Of a stretch of DNA of 7,665 bases, positions 5,361 through 7,665 are shown piece after piece (position 1 is the stretch's first letter; each line of letters starts with the position of its first letter). The stretch comes from Bacteroidales bacterium. Lineage in GTDB: Bacteria; Bacteroidota; Bacteroidia; Bacteroidales; FEN-979. The stretch is from assembly GCA_023231065.1 (NCBI GenBank), contig JALNWE010000104.1, positions 1-7,665 on the forward strand. Reading direction: 5' to 3'. The translations under genes were made by a program, and so were the position numbers. The notes beneath the pieces are model-generated. The model was not told the DNA's origin. It did no database searches and saw nothing but the letters and a program-made list of their open reading frames with translations.

Positions 5361-6779
5361 ATGCTCCGGCGATTCCCGAATATTATCCTGTTTTCAGTAT
5401 CTCTTTTTCTTATCTGTTTTTGTTTTTCTTGCCGTAAAAAAGATAAAATAGATACAAGTCCTGACATTCAGCTTTCATTTTCAACAGATACTGTTTTCTT
5501 CGATACTGTTTTTACAACGGTGGGATCCATCACCAAACGGCTGATCGTTTATAACCAGCGCCAAGATAAAGTAAGTATATCCCACATCCGCCTTATGGGA
5601 GGAGAAAATTCCAACTATCGGATCAATGTTGACGGAGAACCCGGAATTGATCTGACTGATCTTGAAATAGCCGGTGATGACAGTCTTTTTATTTTCATCC
5701 GTGTCACCATTAACCCCAATAACCAAAATACTCCTTTTATCGTGAATGATTCATTGGAATTTCAGATCAATGGGAATATACAACGGGTCCAGCTGGTTTC
5801 ATGGGGACAAGATGCTTTTTTTTACCGGAATGCCACCCTCTCCGGGAATGTTCTCTGGGATAGTCTTAAACCTCATGTCATCTATGGAGCTTTACGAATC
5901 GATACGAATGCGATGCTGACCATCCTTCCTGGCACAAAAATTTATTTCCATCAAAACGCATACCTGTCTGCCTCTTTCCGCTCAACGTTAAAAGTTATAG
6001 GGACCCAGGACCATCCTGTACGGTTTCAGGGCGACCGGCTCGATTATTTCTACAGAGACCTCCCCGGACAATGGATCGGGATTCTTCTTGAAGCAGGAAG
6101 TTTAAACCACCAGATCAATTATGCAATCATTAAAAACGGCGTATATGGTATTGCCATTGATATACCTGAAAGCCAGACTAATCCGATGCTGGTCCTTGAC
6201 AACACGATCATCCGCAATATGACAGGTGACGGGATCTATGCCTATGGGACGACGATCACCTCAACAAATTGCGTAATTGGCAATTGCGGAGGGAATGCGG
6301 TGGATATCATATATGGCGGTAGTTACGATTTCAGGCAATTGACCATTGGGAATTTCTGGAGCAGTTCTGTCCGTTTATCACCTTCTGTCTATATCAGCAA
6401 TTACACCGTTGATACCACTGGTCAGAAATTTCCAAACCCTTTGGTTTCAGCTTATTTCGGAAATGCTATCCTCTATGGATCGAACGATGAAGAAATCATG
6501 TTGGATTCGGTAACATCTGCTCCTTTTGCTTATACTTTCGATCACGCTTTGTTGAAAACCCGTTTAAACACCTCTGCATCAGGTCGTTTTATTCAATGTA
6601 TGGTAAACCAGGATCCCCGGTTTATGGATGGTTCGAAAATGGATTACCGGATTGACAGTCTCTCTCCGGCTATTAAAAAGGGGATCCAGATGGGTGTCCT
6701 TTATGATATCCTGGGGATAGAACGAGGTCCGACACCCGACCTGGGGGCATACCAATACCAGTCAGGAACCAGAAACTAA
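5361..6779 (+). CDS. Predicted lipoprotein with Ig/ASH-like domain and right-handed parallel beta-helix
   Basis: A 472-aa exported protein of unknown function. The N-terminus MLRRFPNIILFSVSLFLICF has two Arg, then a hydrophobic stretch ending in CFSC; Cys24 is the likely lipidated residue, though the lipobox is imperfect. The next residues, RKKDK, are basic and do not resemble the acidic surface-export signal described for Bacteroidota lipoproteins, so a periplasm-facing location is possible. Residues ~36-150 look like an all-beta Ig/ASH domain (FFDTVFTTVGSITKRLIVYN, then DSLFIFIRV and SLEFQINGN). Residues ~155-420 have beta-helix rungs: LTILPGTKIYFHQNA, STLKVIGTQDHPVRFQG, GQWIGILLEAG, NYAIIKNGVYGIAI, DNTIIRNMTGDGIYAYG. 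The C-terminus (DYRIDSLSPAIKKG, then PDLGAYQYQ) is a common end of Bacteroidota beta-helix proteins. No catalytic residues for a polysaccharide lyase could be assigned. Transcribed away from the glycogen operon; its stop is one base from that of sucD. Confidence 0.85.
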   Translation: MLRRFPNIILFSVSLFLICFCFSCRKKDKIDTSPDIQLSFSTDTVFFDTVFTTVGSITKRLIVYNQRQDKVSISHIRLMGGENSNYRINVDGEPGIDLTDLEIAGDDSLFIFIRVTINPNNQNTPFIVNDSLEFQINGNIQRVQLVSWGQDAFFYRNATLSGNVLWDSLKPHVIYGALRIDTNAMLTILPGTKIYFHQNAYLSASFRSTLKVIGTQDHPVRFQGDRLDYFYRDLPGQWIGILLEAGSLNHQINYAIIKNGVYGIAIDIPESQTNPMLVLDNTIIRNMTGDGIYAYGTTITSTNCVIGNCGGNAVDIIYGGSYDFRQLTIGNFWSSSVRLSPSVYISNYTVDTTGQKFPNPLVSAYFGNAILYGSNDEEIMLDSVTSAPFAYTFDHALLKTRLNTSASGRFIQCMVNQDPRFMDGSKMDYRIDSLSPAIKKGIQMGVLYDILGIERGPTPDLGAYQYQSGTRN

Positions 6780-6780
6780 G

Positions 6781-7656
6781 TTATTTTCTTTTGAGCGCGT
6801 TGAACATGGCTTTACCAATATCGGCTGGTGAATCCACAACGGTCAATCCACATTGCCTCAGAATCACTTTTTTTGCCTCAGCAGTATCCGATTTGCCTCC
6901 AACAATGGCCCCGGCGTGTCCCATCGTACGTCCTTTGGGAGCTGTGGCGCCGGCAATAAAACTGACAACCGGTTTGGTCCCATACTGGCTGATCCAGTAA
7001 CCCGCTTCGGTTTCCATATTTCCACCAATTTCGCCGATCATAACAATCCCGTCCGTTCCCGGATCTTCCATGAAGAGTTTAACGACTTCAGCGATGGTGG
7101 TTCCCGGGATGGGATCCCCGCCGATGCCGACCCCCGTACTCTGTCCCAGGCCGGTCTTGGTGATCTGGTCAACAGCCTCATAGGTTAATGTTCCTGAACG
7201 CGAAACAATACCAATGGTTCCCGGTTTATGAATAAAGCCAGGCATGATCCCGATTTTGGTATGAGGTGGCGTGATGATACCTGGACAATTAGGGCCTATC
7301 ATCCTGACGCCATGATATCGCAAATATTCTTTGACGGTTATCATTTCTTTGACCGGAATCCCTTCTGTTATACACACGATAAGTTTGATTCCCGCATCTG
7401 CCGCCTCCATAATGGCATCAGCAGCAAGCGGAGGGGGAACGAAAATGATGGAAACATCCGCGCCTGTATTTTTTACAGCATCGGAAACAGTATCAAATAC
7501 CGGCCGGTCGAGATGCATCATCCCCCCTTTTTCAGGAGTAACCCCACCTACGATCCGGGTGCCGTACTCAATCATCTGCGATGTATGGAACGACCCCTCG
7601 CGACCAGTAATTCCCTGAACAATGACCCTTGAACCCTCGTTGACAAGAATACTCAT
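6781..7656 (-). CDS. sucD: Succinyl-CoA synthetase (succinate-CoA ligase), alpha subunit
   Basis: A complete 291-aa cytoplasmic subunit of the TCA-cycle enzyme that interconverts succinyl-CoA and succinate with substrate-level phosphorylation. The N-terminal CoA-binding Rossmann domain shows VIVQGITGREGSFHT (11-25), GGVTPEKGG (37-45) and ITEGIP. GPNCPG lies at 121-126, followed by the phosphate-binding loop GTIGIVSRSGTLTYE (146-160). The C-terminal ligase domain has GIGGDPIPGT (177-186), GEIGG (208-212) and GRTMGHAGAIVGG, with His247 as the phosphorylated histidine (His246 in the E. coli protein). Length and motifs are normal with no frameshift. ATP versus GTP use is set by the beta subunit, which is not in the window. 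The ATG at 7656 gives the usual N-terminus. Only 9 upstream bases are visible, so linkage to sucC cannot be judged. Confidence 0.96.
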   Translation of the reverse strand: MSILVNEGSRVIVQGITGREGSFHTSQMIEYGTRIVGGVTPEKGGMMHLDRPVFDTVSDAVKNTGADVSIIFVPPPLAADAIMEAADAGIKLIVCITEGIPVKEMITVKEYLRYHGVRMIGPNCPGIITPPHTKIGIMPGFIHKPGTIGIVSRSGTLTYEAVDQITKTGLGQSTGVGIGGDPIPGTTIAEVVKLFMEDPGTDGIVMIGEIGGNMETEAGYWISQYGTKPVVSFIAGATAPKGRTMGHAGAIVGGKSDTAEAKKVILRQCGLTVVDSPADIGKAMFNALKRK

Positions 7657-7665
7657 TACTATTGA

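Noticed and set aside
7228..7632. Plus-strand open frame of 134 codons antisense to sucD
   Set aside because: It is a mirror of the highly constrained sucD coding sequence, with no domain or start signal of its own.

Overview
The window looks like chromosomal DNA from a member of the Bacteroidota, probably Bacteroidales-like. The evidence is a GT3 (eukaryote-type) glycogen synthase next to GH57, GT4 and debranching-enzyme genes, an arrangement known from Bacteroides. TAnnTTTG-type -7 promoter boxes, mostly weak or absent Shine-Dalgarno sequences, and a lipoprotein with a right-handed beta-helix also fit. No mobile element, RNA gene or CRISPR array was seen.

Left and centre (1-5133, all on the minus strand, transcribed right to left): a compact glycogen/alpha-glucan gene set. 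In transcription order these are a glycogen debranching enzyme (5133-3187), a GT4 glycosyltransferase (3133-1847), a GH57 alpha-amylase-type enzyme (1842-175), and the first 55 codons of a GT3 glycogen synthase that runs off the left edge (167-1). Gaps are 53, 4 and 7 bases, so this is almost certainly one operon for building and trimming an alpha-1,4/1,6-glucan. The 53-base gap is filled by an array of degenerate 7-bp tandem repeats.

The most unusual item is the GH57 protein. After a normal catalytic domain with both expected acidic residues, it has a Lys/Glu/Pro-rich linker with 14-residue repeats and then an ~80-residue C-terminal domain. By eye that domain aligns without gaps to the C-terminal (rotor/torque) domain of the flagellar switch protein FliG, although nothing else in the window is flagellar.

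Centre right (5134-5360): a 227-bp divergent intergenic region with two candidate Bacteroidota -7 boxes facing the glycogen operon, one weaker candidate facing right, and a perfect 8-bp inverted repeat next to the operon-proximal promoter.

Right (5361-6779, plus strand): a predicted lipoprotein with an Ig/ASH-like N-terminal domain and a parallel beta-helix, function unknown. It meets sucD (7656-6781, minus strand; succinyl-CoA synthetase alpha subunit) tail to tail with one base between the stop codons. The sucD gene is complete in the window and is the only central-metabolism gene present.
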